Assembly: GCF_021190915.1 (NCBI RefSeq)
Contig: NZ_JAIOAP010000010.1
Coordinates: 186,001 to 250,000 of the forward strand
Length of the DNA stretch: 64,000 nucleotides
Source of the DNA: Cohnella silvisoli
GTDB lineage: Bacteria; Bacillota; Bacilli; Paenibacillales; Paenibacillaceae
Reading direction: 5' to 3'
Shown: piece after piece, positions 52,562 through 60,784 of the stretch
How positions within the stretch are numbered: position 1 is the stretch's first letter
Layout: each line of letters opens with the position of its first letter
The notes under the pieces: model-generated
The model's input: the letters and a program-made list of their open reading frames with translations, nothing else
Told to the model about the DNA's origin: nothing
Database searches by the model: none
Program-made: the position numbers and the translations under genes

Positions 52562-54319
52562 ATGGCTACTCAAAAAGTAATTGTCGTCGGCGGCGGACTT
52601 GCCGGATTAATGGCGACGATTAAAGCGGCAGAAGCGGGGGTGCGGGTTGATTTATTCTCGCTCGTGCCCGTTAAGAGATCTCACTCCGTATGCGCGCAAG
52701 GCGGAATTAACGGAGCGGTTAATACAAAAGGCGAAGGCGACTCCCCATGGGAGCACTTTGACGATACGGTATACGGCGGCGATTTCCTTGCCAACCAACC
52801 GCCTGTCAAGGCGATGTGCGAAGCGGCTCCGGGCATTATTCACTTGATGGACCGGATGGGCGTTATGTTTAACCGGACGCCTGAAGGCTTGCTCGATTTC
52901 CGCCGTTTCGGCGGCACGAAATACCACCGTACCGCATTCGCGGGGGCGACAACGGGACAACAGCTGCTGTATGCGCTGGACGAGCAGGTTCGTCGTTTCG
53001 AAGTGGCGGGGCTCGTGCAGAAGTTCGAGCACTGGGAATTTACGTCCGTTGTCATTGATGACGACGGCATATGCCGAGGCATTTCCGCGCAGGATCTTCG
53101 TTCGATGGAATCCGTTACGTTCCGGGGGGACGCGGTTATTCTGGCGACAGGCGGACCTGGCATTATTTTCGGCAAAACGACGAACTCGGTCATCAATACG
53201 GGAACTGCGGCTAGCGCGGTTTACCAACAGGGCGTCTATTATGCCAACGGCGAATTTATTCAAATTCATCCGACCGCGATTCCGGGCGATGACAAGCTGC
53301 GTCTCATGAGCGAATCCGCGAGGGGCGAAGGCGGACGAATCTGGACATACAAAGACGGCAAGCCATGGTACTTCCTTGAGGAGAAATATCCGGCTTACGG
53401 GAACCTCGTTCCGCGGGATATTGCAACTCGGGAAATTTTCGATGTGTGCGTGGAGCAGAAGCTCGGCGTTAACGGCGAGAATATGGTTTATCTCGACTTG
53501 TCGCACAAGGATCCTAAAGAGCTCGACGTTAAACTCGGCGGAATCATCGAGATTTACGAGAAGTTCATGGGCGACGATCCGCGGAAAATCCCGATGAAAA
53601 TTTTCCCGGCCGTTCATTATTCGATGGGCGGAATGTGGGTCGATTACAATCAAATGACGAACGTTCCCGGCTTGTTCGCTTGCGGGGAATGCGAATATCA
53701 ATACCACGGCGCGAACCGTCTGGGAGCCAACTCTTTGTTGTCCGCCATCTACGGCGGCATGGTTACGGGCCCTAAGGCGATCGAATACATTCGCGGCTTG
53801 AAGAAGTCGGCGGAAGACGTGTCCGAGACCGTATTCGAGAAAGAGCGCAACAAGCAAGCGGGCAAGTACGAGTCGATCCTGAAAATGGACGGCGCGGAAA
53901 ATGCTTACGTGCTGCATAAAGAGTTGGGCGAGTGGATGACGAACAACATGACAGTCGTTCGTTACAATAGCAAGCTTCAGGAAACGATTAACAAAATTAA
54001 AGAGCTGAAGCAGCGGTATAAGAACATCAACATTAACGACACGGCTCGCTGGAACAATACGGGCGTAGCGTTTACTCGTCAACTGTGGAATATGATGGAG
54101 CTTGCCGAAGCGATGACTCTTGGAGCGTTGATGCGCAACGAAAGCCGCGGCGCTCATTACAAACCGGAGTTTTTGGAACGCGATGACGAGAATTTCATGA
54201 AAACGACAAAGGCGAAATGGACGGCCGAAGGCCCGGAAATTTCGTACGAGGATATCGACGTATCCTTGATCGCACCGCGGAAACGCGATTACTCCACCGA
54301 CAAGAAGAAGGAGGGCTAA
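52562..54319 (+). CDS. sdhA: Succinate dehydrogenase flavoprotein subunit
   Basis: The 585-residue catalytic subunit of complex II. Features: FAD motif V-G-G-G-L-A-G-L near residue 8, the FAD-linked His in R-S-H-S-V-C-A-Q-G-G (near 41), substrate-binding H-P-T-A-I-P near 240, and a second FAD segment. It oxidises succinate to fumarate in the TCA cycle. GAGGGAGGAAGAAC precedes the ATG. Stop is four bases before sdhB. Confidence 0.96.
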   Translation: MATQKVIVVGGGLAGLMATIKAAEAGVRVDLFSLVPVKRSHSVCAQGGINGAVNTKGEGDSPWEHFDDTVYGGDFLANQPPVKAMCEAAPGIIHLMDRMGVMFNRTPEGLLDFRRFGGTKYHRTAFAGATTGQQLLYALDEQVRRFEVAGLVQKFEHWEFTSVVIDDDGICRGISAQDLRSMESVTFRGDAVILATGGPGIIFGKTTNSVINTGTAASAVYQQGVYYANGEFIQIHPTAIPGDDKLRLMSESARGEGGRIWTYKDGKPWYFLEEKYPAYGNLVPRDIATREIFDVCVEQKLGVNGENMVYLDLSHKDPKELDVKLGGIIEIYEKFMGDDPRKIPMKIFPAVHYSMGGMWVDYNQMTNVPGLFACGECEYQYHGANRLGANSLLSAIYGGMVTGPKAIEYIRGLKKSAEDVSETVFEKERNKQAGKYESILKMDGAENAYVLHKELGEWMTNNMTVVRYNSKLQETINKIKELKQRYKNININDTARWNNTGVAFTRQLWNMMELAEAMTLGALMRNESRGAHYKPEFLERDDENFMKTTKAKWTAEGPEISYEDIDVSLIAPRKRDYSTDKKKEG

Positions 54320-54322
54320 GCC

Positions 54323-55093
54323 ATGGCGGAAACGACAACGATAGCTGCTGGACGTAAAGTTAAATTTGTCATCACGCGCCGGGAACGTCCGGAAGCCGCT
54401 TCTTTTACCGAGGAGTTTGAAATTCCGTACCGGCCTAACATGAACGTCATCAGCGCGCTCATGGAAATTCAACGCAATCCGGTTAAATCGGACGGCGGAA
54501 AAACCTCTCCCGTATGCTGGGAGTCTAACTGCCTTGAAGAAGTATGCGGCGCCTGTTCAATGGTTATTAACGGCAAACCGCGCCAAGCGTGCACGGCGCT
54601 CGTCGACAAACTGGAGCAGCCGATTCGCTTAGAGCCGATGTCCACGTTCCCCGTTGTGCGCGACTTGGTCATTAACCGCGAGCGGATGTTCGGTGCTCTT
54701 AAAAAAGTTAAAGCGTGGATTCCGATCGATGGAACCTACGATCTCGGACCGGGACCCCGCATGGCGGAATCGAAGCGCCAATGGGCATACGAGTTGTCCA
54801 AGTGCATGACTTGCGGAGTTTGTCTCGAAGCATGTCCGAACGTAAACGATCGCAACAGCTTTATCGGTCCTGCGTCGATCTCGCAAGTACGCCTGTTCAA
54901 CGCTCATCCGACCGGAGAGATGAACGCGCACGAGCGTTTGGATGCGCTCATGGAAGAAGGCGGCATCGAAGGCTGCGGCAACTCGCAGAACTGCGTCCGC
55001 TCCTGTCCGAAAGGCATCCCGCTAACCACTTCCATCGCAGCCATGAACAGAGACACGACAAAACACTTGTTCAAGCAATGGCTCGGTATGTAA
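54323..55093 (+). CDS. sdhB: Succinate dehydrogenase iron-sulfur subunit
   Basis: The 256-residue electron-transfer subunit. Three cluster sites are visible: C-W-E-S-N-C-L-E-E-V-C-G-A-C (2Fe-2S), C-M-T-C-G-V-C-L-E-A-C-P (4Fe-4S) and C-G-N-S-Q-N-C-V-R-S-C-P (3Fe-4S). AGGAGGGCTAAGCC before the ATG overlaps the end of sdhA. Ends at a strong terminator. Confidence 0.96.
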   Translation: MAETTTIAAGRKVKFVITRRERPEAASFTEEFEIPYRPNMNVISALMEIQRNPVKSDGGKTSPVCWESNCLEEVCGACSMVINGKPRQACTALVDKLEQPIRLEPMSTFPVVRDLVINRERMFGALKKVKAWIPIDGTYDLGPGPRMAESKRQWAYELSKCMTCGVCLEACPNVNDRNSFIGPASISQVRLFNAHPTGEMNAHERLDALMEEGGIEGCGNSQNCVRSCPKGIPLTTSIAAMNRDTTKHLFKQWLGM

Positions 55094-55109
55094 ACGAATA
55101 ATTGACCAG

Positions 55110-55149
55110 AACCGCCAACGGGAGACATTCTCTCCTCTTGGCGGTTTTT
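55110..55149 (+). terminator. Terminator of sdhCAB
   Basis: AACCGCCAA and TTGGCGGTT with an inner GGGAGA/TCTCCTC stem, then T. Confidence 0.88.
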
Positions 55150-55160
55150 CTACTGATTAC

Positions 55161-55246
55161 CCCGCACCCCCGCAACCCCGCAACCCCGCAACCCCGCAAC
55201 CCCGCAACCCCGCAACCCCGCAACCCCGCAACCCCGCAACCCCGCC
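55161..55246. repeat. Octanucleotide microsatellite (CCCGCAAC)n
   Basis: Nine perfect CCCGCAAC units run from 55169 to 55240, flanked by one degenerate unit on the left (CCCGCACC) and a partial on the right. Copy number should vary between strains. It is non-coding. Confidence 0.95.
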
Positions 55247-55250
55247 GTCA

Positions 55251-55441
55251 AAGTTAAATGGAAAAGTACATTTATATCTTTCGAAAATCCTCGCTTGATT
55301 AGTCTTTAATGGATAGTTCCAGTTAATCTTAAGTTTTTCCGAAGATTATCGTTGAAGTTTCACGAATACATGGACATTTCCCGTTATTTAATAACTCTTC
55401 CCCCTTTGTACTCTTAGTAACTGGATATTTCCACTTAGTTA
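55251..55441. repeat. Degenerate interspersed repeat, four copies
   Basis: Four TGGA-containing units start near 55259, 55310, 55371 and 55422, spaced 51, 61 and 51 bases. A consensus like T-A-A-T-GGATA-TTCC-A-TTA recurs; the last reads TAACTGGATATTTCCACTTAGTTA. Similarity between copies is about half, so this may be chance or an old array. Confidence 0.5.
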
Positions 55442-55472
55442 CCCCAGAAAATCCAGCTCAAACGCCTACAGC

Positions 55473-56147
55473 CTATTCCCATTTCCCGAAACCTCCCGAC
55501 AAGGCATAGCGGATTATCCGTTTTCCGCTTGCTCCTCGAATGGGGTTTAACCAGCCTTTGTCACAAAGAACGTTTAGGTGTTTTATTGCAGTACGATGAT
55601 CTATCCTTAGGTGTTTAGAGATATCGATAGGACGAATATCACGCGCGAGTTGGAAACATAACCGAATAATTTCGGATTCGGCAAGAATATGAAGGTTAGT
55701 TGACGATTCGCTTGAAAAATGAGTACTTATATAAAGACGCAGCAAAGTAATGCATAAGTCAGGACGTTTTTCGACATCGTCATATGCGAAAGAGATAACA
55801 CGGTATCCCATGGCTTGATTAAATAACTCTCGGTTTAGTTCCCTACAATATCCTTCTCTGTCAAGATCCCGGACGTGGTGGGAATAGCTTTTTACTTCTA
55901 TAAGCAGTTTGATAGGTCCAGGCGGTTTCCAACAGAAGTCCGCGAAGTAAGATCTACCCCTCCAGTCTAAGATTTCGAACTCTGGATGCAGATAAGTAAA
56001 GTTCCCTTTTAAAATCCACCAGATATTCATTAGAAAAAGCTTCTCTCCGTGCTGATGACCTCTTAATAAACGACCTTTACGTTCACCTGTTCTTCTTCTA
56101 AGATGCGATTGAATAAACTCATCGTGCGCTTGTTCAAAACTAACCAT
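55473..56147 (-). CDS. PD-(D/E)XK-like protein with C-terminal winged helix
   Basis: A soluble 224-residue protein. Residues 60-125 look like a Vsr/DUF559-type nuclease: Y-F-A-D-F with D70, then I-E-V-K with E84 and K86, followed by the helix-strand F-N-Q-A-M-G-Y-R-V-I-S-F. Residues about 155-215 form a winged helix (D-I-S-K-H-L-R-I-D-H-R-T-A-I-K-H-L near 175). The ATG at 56147 has AGGAGG nine bases before it; the longer frame starts at 56189. It might be a nuclease, or a regulator using the fold for binding. No mobile or defence genes adjoin. Confidence 0.7.
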   Translation of the reverse strand: MVSFEQAHDEFIQSHLRRRTGERKGRLLRGHQHGEKLFLMNIWWILKGNFTYLHPEFEILDWRGRSYFADFCWKPPGPIKLLIEVKSYSHHVRDLDREGYCRELNRELFNQAMGYRVISFAYDDVEKRPDLCITLLRLYISTHFSSESSTNLHILAESEIIRLCFQLARDIRPIDISKHLRIDHRTAIKHLNVLCDKGWLNPIRGASGKRIIRYALSGGFGKWE

Positions 56148-56290
56148 CCCATCCAACCTCCTCAGAATGCAAAAAAAGAACGCCCTCATCCCATTCGAAA
56201 ATGGATAAGGACGTTCTTCGTCTCTTGAAGCTAGTATAGTCGATATTAGATGGAATGGCTATAGGTTATAGGCTACAGCCACAGCCTGCG

Positions 56291-57448
56291 TTATTTATCA
56301 TTAGCCGCTTTCCCGTCGGGCTCCAATGCAAGGCTGGCCCGCACCAGATAAGTAACGAACCGGTTGCGGCTCTTCTGTTCGTCGAGTTCAGTCGCGGTGA
56401 TCATAAGCCGAGTACCGGTCGGACTCCAATGCAAGGGATCGCCGATGAACTTGATGTCTACGGATAATGGAGTAGACAATCCAGTCGAAGTGTCCGCTAC
56501 ATAAATCCCTCTCACGGTTCCATTGGGAGCGTAGCTTGCATAAGCAAGCCGGGTTCCATCCGGTGACCATGCTGATCCATAGATTTGCGAATCCTGGGCT
56601 ACGGCATGGAGAGTAGTTCCTTGAAGGTCGGTAATAAGCAGCTCCACTTCACCGCTTTTAATTCTTCTTACAATGGCAAGCCGCTGTTCATCGGGAGAAG
56701 GGATTATCCATTGGACATTATTCAACGATGTTTTTAAGGGTTTCTTGTCCAGTTCCTGCGACAGCACAGTCCCTTTAAGAGTCGTATAGTAAAGTTGATC
56801 GTTCATGTAAGCGACGTTGCTGACAAAAGGAATCCCGGTTTCCAGAAGTTTTCTCGGGACGGTGTTCTCGGCATTGGCGAGGTAGATCGTCCCATCTATG
56901 GTGGCGTATACTACGGAGTTGTTATCCACCCATCTGCCATTCTGAATGTCCATCGCATCCTTGTCGGTGAAAGCAGCCGTATGGCGCGTAGTCAGATCCA
57001 TAAGATAGCCTTGACCCGTGTTGCTCGTTAAATCAAACGTTTTGTAAAACAACTTGCTTCGGTCCGGACTTACTTGAGCAAAGCCTTGATTCCTGTTTTC
57101 TGGATAGAGTGGGGTTTGCTCGTTAGTCAGAAGAGAGCGGGTATATAGATTATGGGGATACCACTTTGCCCCCTCGGCTTCCTCGGGTGGGAAGGTCGTA
57201 TTTTCCCGATCTACGATAATAGCATCTTCGCTTAGCCAATCCATTCCCCGCACATCATCCAACCGGACAAGATCATCTACGGCAGTTTCGTCATAAGTTG
57301 TTTTCTCCGGGTTGTCTTTAACGGTAATTTGCTTGTCGTCTGTTTGTTGAACGTTCCGACCGTCCGTCTCTTGGCGCTGGCAGCCAATCAGGACAATCAA
57401 GAGGAGAGAGAGCGGTATTAGCCACCGGTGCAATTGGCGAGACCTCAT
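56291..57448 (-). CDS. Lipoprotein with TolB-like beta-propeller
   Basis: A 385-residue lipoprotein: signal peptide and lipobox L-I-G-C-Q, a linker, then repeated blades with A-W-S-P-D-G-T-R-L-A-Y-A and H-W-S-P-T-G-T-R-L near residues 295-355, typical of TolB/WD40-like propellers. It is the last gene of a three-gene operon; its ATG overlaps the kinase stop (ATGA), which suggests a partner protein on the outside of the membrane feeding the kinase. Confidence 0.8.
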   Translation of the reverse strand: MRSRQLHRWLIPLSLLLIVLIGCQRQETDGRNVQQTDDKQITVKDNPEKTTYDETAVDDLVRLDDVRGMDWLSEDAIIVDRENTTFPPEEAEGAKWYPHNLYTRSLLTNEQTPLYPENRNQGFAQVSPDRSKLFYKTFDLTSNTGQGYLMDLTTRHTAAFTDKDAMDIQNGRWVDNNSVVYATIDGTIYLANAENTVPRKLLETGIPFVSNVAYMNDQLYYTTLKGTVLSQELDKKPLKTSLNNVQWIIPSPDEQRLAIVRRIKSGEVELLITDLQGTTLHAVAQDSQIYGSAWSPDGTRLAYASYAPNGTVRGIYVADTSTGLSTPLSVDIKFIGDPLHWSPTGTRLMITATELDEQKSRNRFVTYLVRASLALEPDGKAANDK

Positions 57449-58929
57449 TGTGGTGCCTCCTTACGGGATGCTGTATGAAATGACGGGAAACATAGTCTGA
57501 AAGTGGTACCGTCGTCCGTGCTTATAAGCTCAATCGTCCCACGGTGTTTCTCGACTAATTGTTTAACAAGAGCGAGTCCGAGCCCTGTTCCGCCGGTTTG
57601 TCGCGACCGATCTTTGTTCACCGTGTAGAAGGGCTCGAAGATTTTGGACCGTGCCTCTTCCGGAATCCCGATTCCCGTATCGGCGACTTCAATGACGACC
57701 TTGCCTTCCGCCTCATGATCGGAGACGACGATTTGCCCGCCGGGTAAGTTGTATTTAATGGCGTTATCTAGCAAATTGATCATAATGTGCACGAGACTCT
57801 CGCGATCGGCCCATATCACGGCATCATTCAGGTGAGGCACGATGGCTACTTCGAATCTTTCCGCCTTTGCCTTCATTCGGCCGATAAGATCGAGCAGTAA
57901 CTCCCTGATGTCTACTCTTTCCGCTTGATATTCGAAATCATACTTTTCCAGAGCGGCTAGCCGAAGGATTTTCTCGACCATGTCCGTGAGCCTATCGGTT
58001 TCGAGACGAATGTGATGGACGGCGTCATCTTGCAAGGTGACATCGTCGCGATAAATTTCCATAAGCTCGGAATAAGCTTTGATGGAAGTGAGCGGCGTCT
58101 TGAATTCGTGGCTGATATTGCCAATGAATTGTTTCTGCTGCTGCTCCAGCTTCTGAAGCTTATCGACTGCCTGGCGCAGCTTCGTCTCCTCGTTTTTCAT
58201 CGCGGTCATGCTATTCTGGATTTCCGAGCTCATGTAATATATGCCTTGGCTAAGCTGGCCTAGCTCATCTTTGCGTCTGAGTGGCGGCGATATTAAAAAT
58301 TTCTCCCTGCGGATTTGCTCGGCGGCTTGGTTAAGAGCAATGATCGCCGATGTCGCGCGCCTGAAATAGAGGTAGCCGAGAACGAAGCTGGCTGCTAGAA
58401 CGGCGCCGCCGGTAATCATGAATAAACCTGCAATCGTATTATAGAACTTAATGTCCGCTGCCAATGAATATTGAAATTGAATGACTCCCATCTGCTGTTT
58501 CGGGCCTTGCAGCGGCGTCAGGTAATACAACGATTGCCCTTCGCGCTGATAGGCGATTTTCCCTTTCATTGCATAGGACAAGGCTTCCTCTACGCCGTAG
58601 GCGGGACTTTGAGGGACCGAGTCTCCGACTTTCTTGCCCGCATTGTCGTACAGCACGACGTGCAAGCCGGCGTAAACCGCTAAGTCCATAGCAAACTGCT
58701 GCCCGCGACTGCGCAAGAAGGGCTGCGCTTCTATCGGAGGGGAAGTCAAGTAGGCTTGTTTGATGCTAAGATTGGCTATTCTCGTTTGCTGCAATAATTC
58801 CTTTTCCATCCTGATCTTCTGTTGATCCTTAATGCCTTGGAGAACGAATACGCTAAGAACGAGTACGGTCAACGACAAAAGAACGGCGAGGAAAAGACTG
58901 AATTTGATCTTGATGCTAACGGCGGTCAT
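57445..58929 (-). CDS. Sensor histidine kinase with outer sensory domain
   Basis: A 494-residue kinase: N-terminal helix (residues 8-30), about 140 residues outside the membrane, a second helix near 175-197, HAMP, H-box I-S-H-E-F-K-T-P-L-T-S-I near 285 and an ATPase domain with G-T-G-L-G-L-A-L. ATG at 58929 overlaps the regulator stop by four bases; a longer in-frame start at 59067 lies inside the regulator gene. It probably senses a wall or envelope signal, perhaps via the lipoprotein. Confidence 0.92.
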   Translation of the reverse strand: MTAVSIKIKFSLFLAVLLSLTVLVLSVFVLQGIKDQQKIRMEKELLQQTRIANLSIKQAYLTSPPIEAQPFLRSRGQQFAMDLAVYAGLHVVLYDNAGKKVGDSVPQSPAYGVEEALSYAMKGKIAYQREGQSLYYLTPLQGPKQQMGVIQFQYSLAADIKFYNTIAGLFMITGGAVLAASFVLGYLYFRRATSAIIALNQAAEQIRREKFLISPPLRRKDELGQLSQGIYYMSSEIQNSMTAMKNEETKLRQAVDKLQKLEQQQKQFIGNISHEFKTPLTSIKAYSELMEIYRDDVTLQDDAVHHIRLETDRLTDMVEKILRLAALEKYDFEYQAERVDIRELLLDLIGRMKAKAERFEVAIVPHLNDAVIWADRESLVHIMINLLDNAIKYNLPGGQIVVSDHEAEGKVVIEVADTGIGIPEEARSKIFEPFYTVNKDRSRQTGGTGLGLALVKQLVEKHRGTIELISTDDGTTFRLCFPSFHTASRKEAPQ

Positions 58930-59612
58930 AAACCGATCCCCGCCGCTTTGTAGCCGACACCGAAGACGGTTTGCAGCAGTTGCTGTCCGGGCTCCCCGAG
59001 TTTCTTGCGCAGCCGCTGCATATGAATATCGACTGTGCGTGTGCCGGCGGCGTATTCCATCCCCCATACCGCGTCCAGCAGCTCGTCCCGCGTATACACG
59101 CGTTCGGGGTGATAGAGCAGCAATACGAGCAAGTCGAATTCTTTAGGCGTTAGGTCGACGGGAACGCCATCCACCAACACGCTCCGCAGCTTGACGTGCA
59201 CCGTTAGTTTGCCTGCGACAATCGTCTCCGCGGTTTCCGTATCTTTTTTCTCCAAACGGCGCAGCAGCGCTTTAACCCGGGCGATCAACTCGCGCAAGTC
59301 GAAGGGTTTGGTCATGTAATCGTCGGCGCCCATTTCCAAGCCGACGATTTTGTCCACGATATCGTTCTTTACGGTCAGCAAAATAATTCCCATATCGGAC
59401 CGGTTATCTAACTTGCGACAAACTTCGTATCCCGTCAGCTTGGGCATCATGACATCGAGCACCATGACGTGCGGCTTGAAGCTGCGAGCTTTATCTAGAG
59501 CGGCCTGGCCGTCATAAACGGTTTCAACATCATAGCCTTCCCTGCGAAAAGCATAGGAAATCGGATTTGCGATTCCCGGTTCATCGTCGGCAATGAGAAT
59601 TCGTTTGTTCAT
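58926..59612 (-). CDS. OmpR-family response regulator
   Basis: A 228-residue regulator with receiver D-D-E near residue 8, phosphoacceptor in M-V-L-D-V-M-M-P-K near 52, Lys in M-T-K-P-F near 103, and a C-terminal winged helix (V-D-I-H-M-Q-R-L-R-K-K near 195). First gene of the operon with the kinase and the TolB-like lipoprotein. ATG start with a GGTGA upstream. A VanY carboxypeptidase gene lies 21 bases further upstream on the same strand, hence perhaps co-transcribed. Confidence 0.92.
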   Translation of the reverse strand: MNKRILIADDEPGIANPISYAFRREGYDVETVYDGQAALDKARSFKPHVMVLDVMMPKLTGYEVCRKLDNRSDMGIILLTVKNDIVDKIVGLEMGADDYMTKPFDLRELIARVKALLRRLEKKDTETAETIVAGKLTVHVKLRSVLVDGVPVDLTPKEFDLLVLLLYHPERVYTRDELLDAVWGMEYAAGTRTVDIHMQRLRKKLGEPGQQLLQTVFGVGYKAAGIGL

Positions 59613-59633
59613 CGACTCACCTGACTAGATTGA

Positions 59634-60569
59634 TTAGGATTTATTATCCATTGTAGCAGACAACGCGTCGAAATATTGCTCCAGCGTCACTTTCTTCTTA
59701 GTTATGTCCTTAGCGAGCTCTTTTCCAACATAACGGACATGCCAAGGCTCGTAAGAATATCCGGTTATGGACTCTTTGCCTTTCAGGAACCGGATAATAA
59801 ATCCATGGTCCGCCGCGTGTTTGGCAAGCCATTTGCCTTCTTTCGTATCCCCGAAGCTTTGCTCCAAGGCATATCCGACGCTTGCGCTTGAAACATCCAT
59901 GGCTAGACCTGTCTGATGCTCGCTTTGACCGGGACGAGCGCTTGTACGGTTAGCGACTTCCTCGCCTTTAGTATCGGCATTGCTCTTGAATATCGCTTTC
60001 TGCGTCGCGTAGGATCGATATCCCGACACGGCCTTCAGCTTAATGCCGTCGTCCTTGGCCGCGTCAAAAAGAGCTTCCAATGCTTTGGCTGCTTCTTTGC
60101 GCATCTGCTTCTTAGGAGAATCGCCCGAGAAAGAAAACGGAACGTTAGGAATGACTAAATCTTTGGGCGCGTAGCTTGACGGCAGGTTGCGTTTCTTGTT
60201 GACTAGGACAAATAGACTGGAAGTATTAGTGACGACCGCGAGTCCGTCTTTATTCTTCTTTACGGTAAGTCTAGGTAAATTGTCGGCTAATAGAGAACTA
60301 ATCGACGTTTCTTTGACCGGCGGCTTCGTCTCGGCGGGTGGCTTAACCGACGGTTTGCTCGGAGGCTTCTCAGAAGGCTTAGGATTTTTAGCGGGTTCGC
60401 TGGAAGGCTCGACTGTTGGTTTGCTAGAAGGCTCTATAGACGGCTGCTGCTGCGAAGCTTCAGGGACGGCCGCTGATTTCGTTTGGGTATTGGCATTAAC
60501 TTGCGACCATAAGCCGCCTACAACGATGACTCCGATCAATGCAGTGAAAACAACTTTCTTTTTCATCAA
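59634..60569 (-). CDS. D-alanyl-D-alanine carboxypeptidase, VanY (M15B) type
   Basis: An exported zinc peptidase that trims the terminal D-Ala of peptidoglycan stem peptides. 311 residues: signal-anchor helix, a Pro/Ser/Lys-rich linker of about 60 residues with repeats of S-x-K-P, and a catalytic domain with S-G-Y-R-S-Y-A-T-Q near 187, S-E-H-Q-T-G-L-A-M-D-V near 218 (His and Asp zinc ligands) and E-P-W-H-V-R-Y near 274. ATG at 60569 (or 60566). Located upstream of the two-component genes it may feed. Confidence 0.9.
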   Translation of the reverse strand: MMKKKVVFTALIGVIVVGGLWSQVNANTQTKSAAVPEASQQQPSIEPSSKPTVEPSSEPAKNPKPSEKPPSKPSVKPPAETKPPVKETSISSLLADNLPRLTVKKNKDGLAVVTNTSSLFVLVNKKRNLPSSYAPKDLVIPNVPFSFSGDSPKKQMRKEAAKALEALFDAAKDDGIKLKAVSGYRSYATQKAIFKSNADTKGEEVANRTSARPGQSEHQTGLAMDVSSASVGYALEQSFGDTKEGKWLAKHAADHGFIIRFLKGKESITGYSYEPWHVRYVGKELAKDITKKKVTLEQYFDALSATMDNKS

Positions 60570-60694
60570 TCTCTCTCCTTCAGATATCTCGTCTGAATGT
60601 AAGATTAAGAGATTGATGTTGCTACGTTATATCGACTTGTAACAGACTTGTAAACTTTTTGCAGAGCGCGATCGGATATTGGCTAAATTTGCTT

Positions 60695-60721
60695 TAAATT
60701 GCGAGATGGCGTCGAAAATAA
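60695..60721 (+). promoter_or_regulatory. Weak candidate sigma-D promoter of the chemotaxis receptor
   Basis: TAAA (60695-60698), 15-base spacer, GAAAATAA (60714-60721). The -35 and spacing fit motility sigma factors, but the -10 matches only about half of GCCGATAA. Confidence 0.3.
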
Positions 60722-60784
60722 GGAGGAAAACGGCAGGGTTGTGTCAAAAGGTGTAAAAGGTAAATTGAGGAGGATGTTCGTTGT

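Noticed and set aside
52652..54472. A 606-codon open frame on the minus strand opposite sdhA/sdhB.
   Set aside because: sdhA and sdhB are certain on the plus strand; the antisense frame is a codon-bias shadow without ribosome site or recognised domain.
55161..55246. Short regular repeats as a CRISPR array.
   Set aside because: Units are eight bases without spacers and no cas gene is present.
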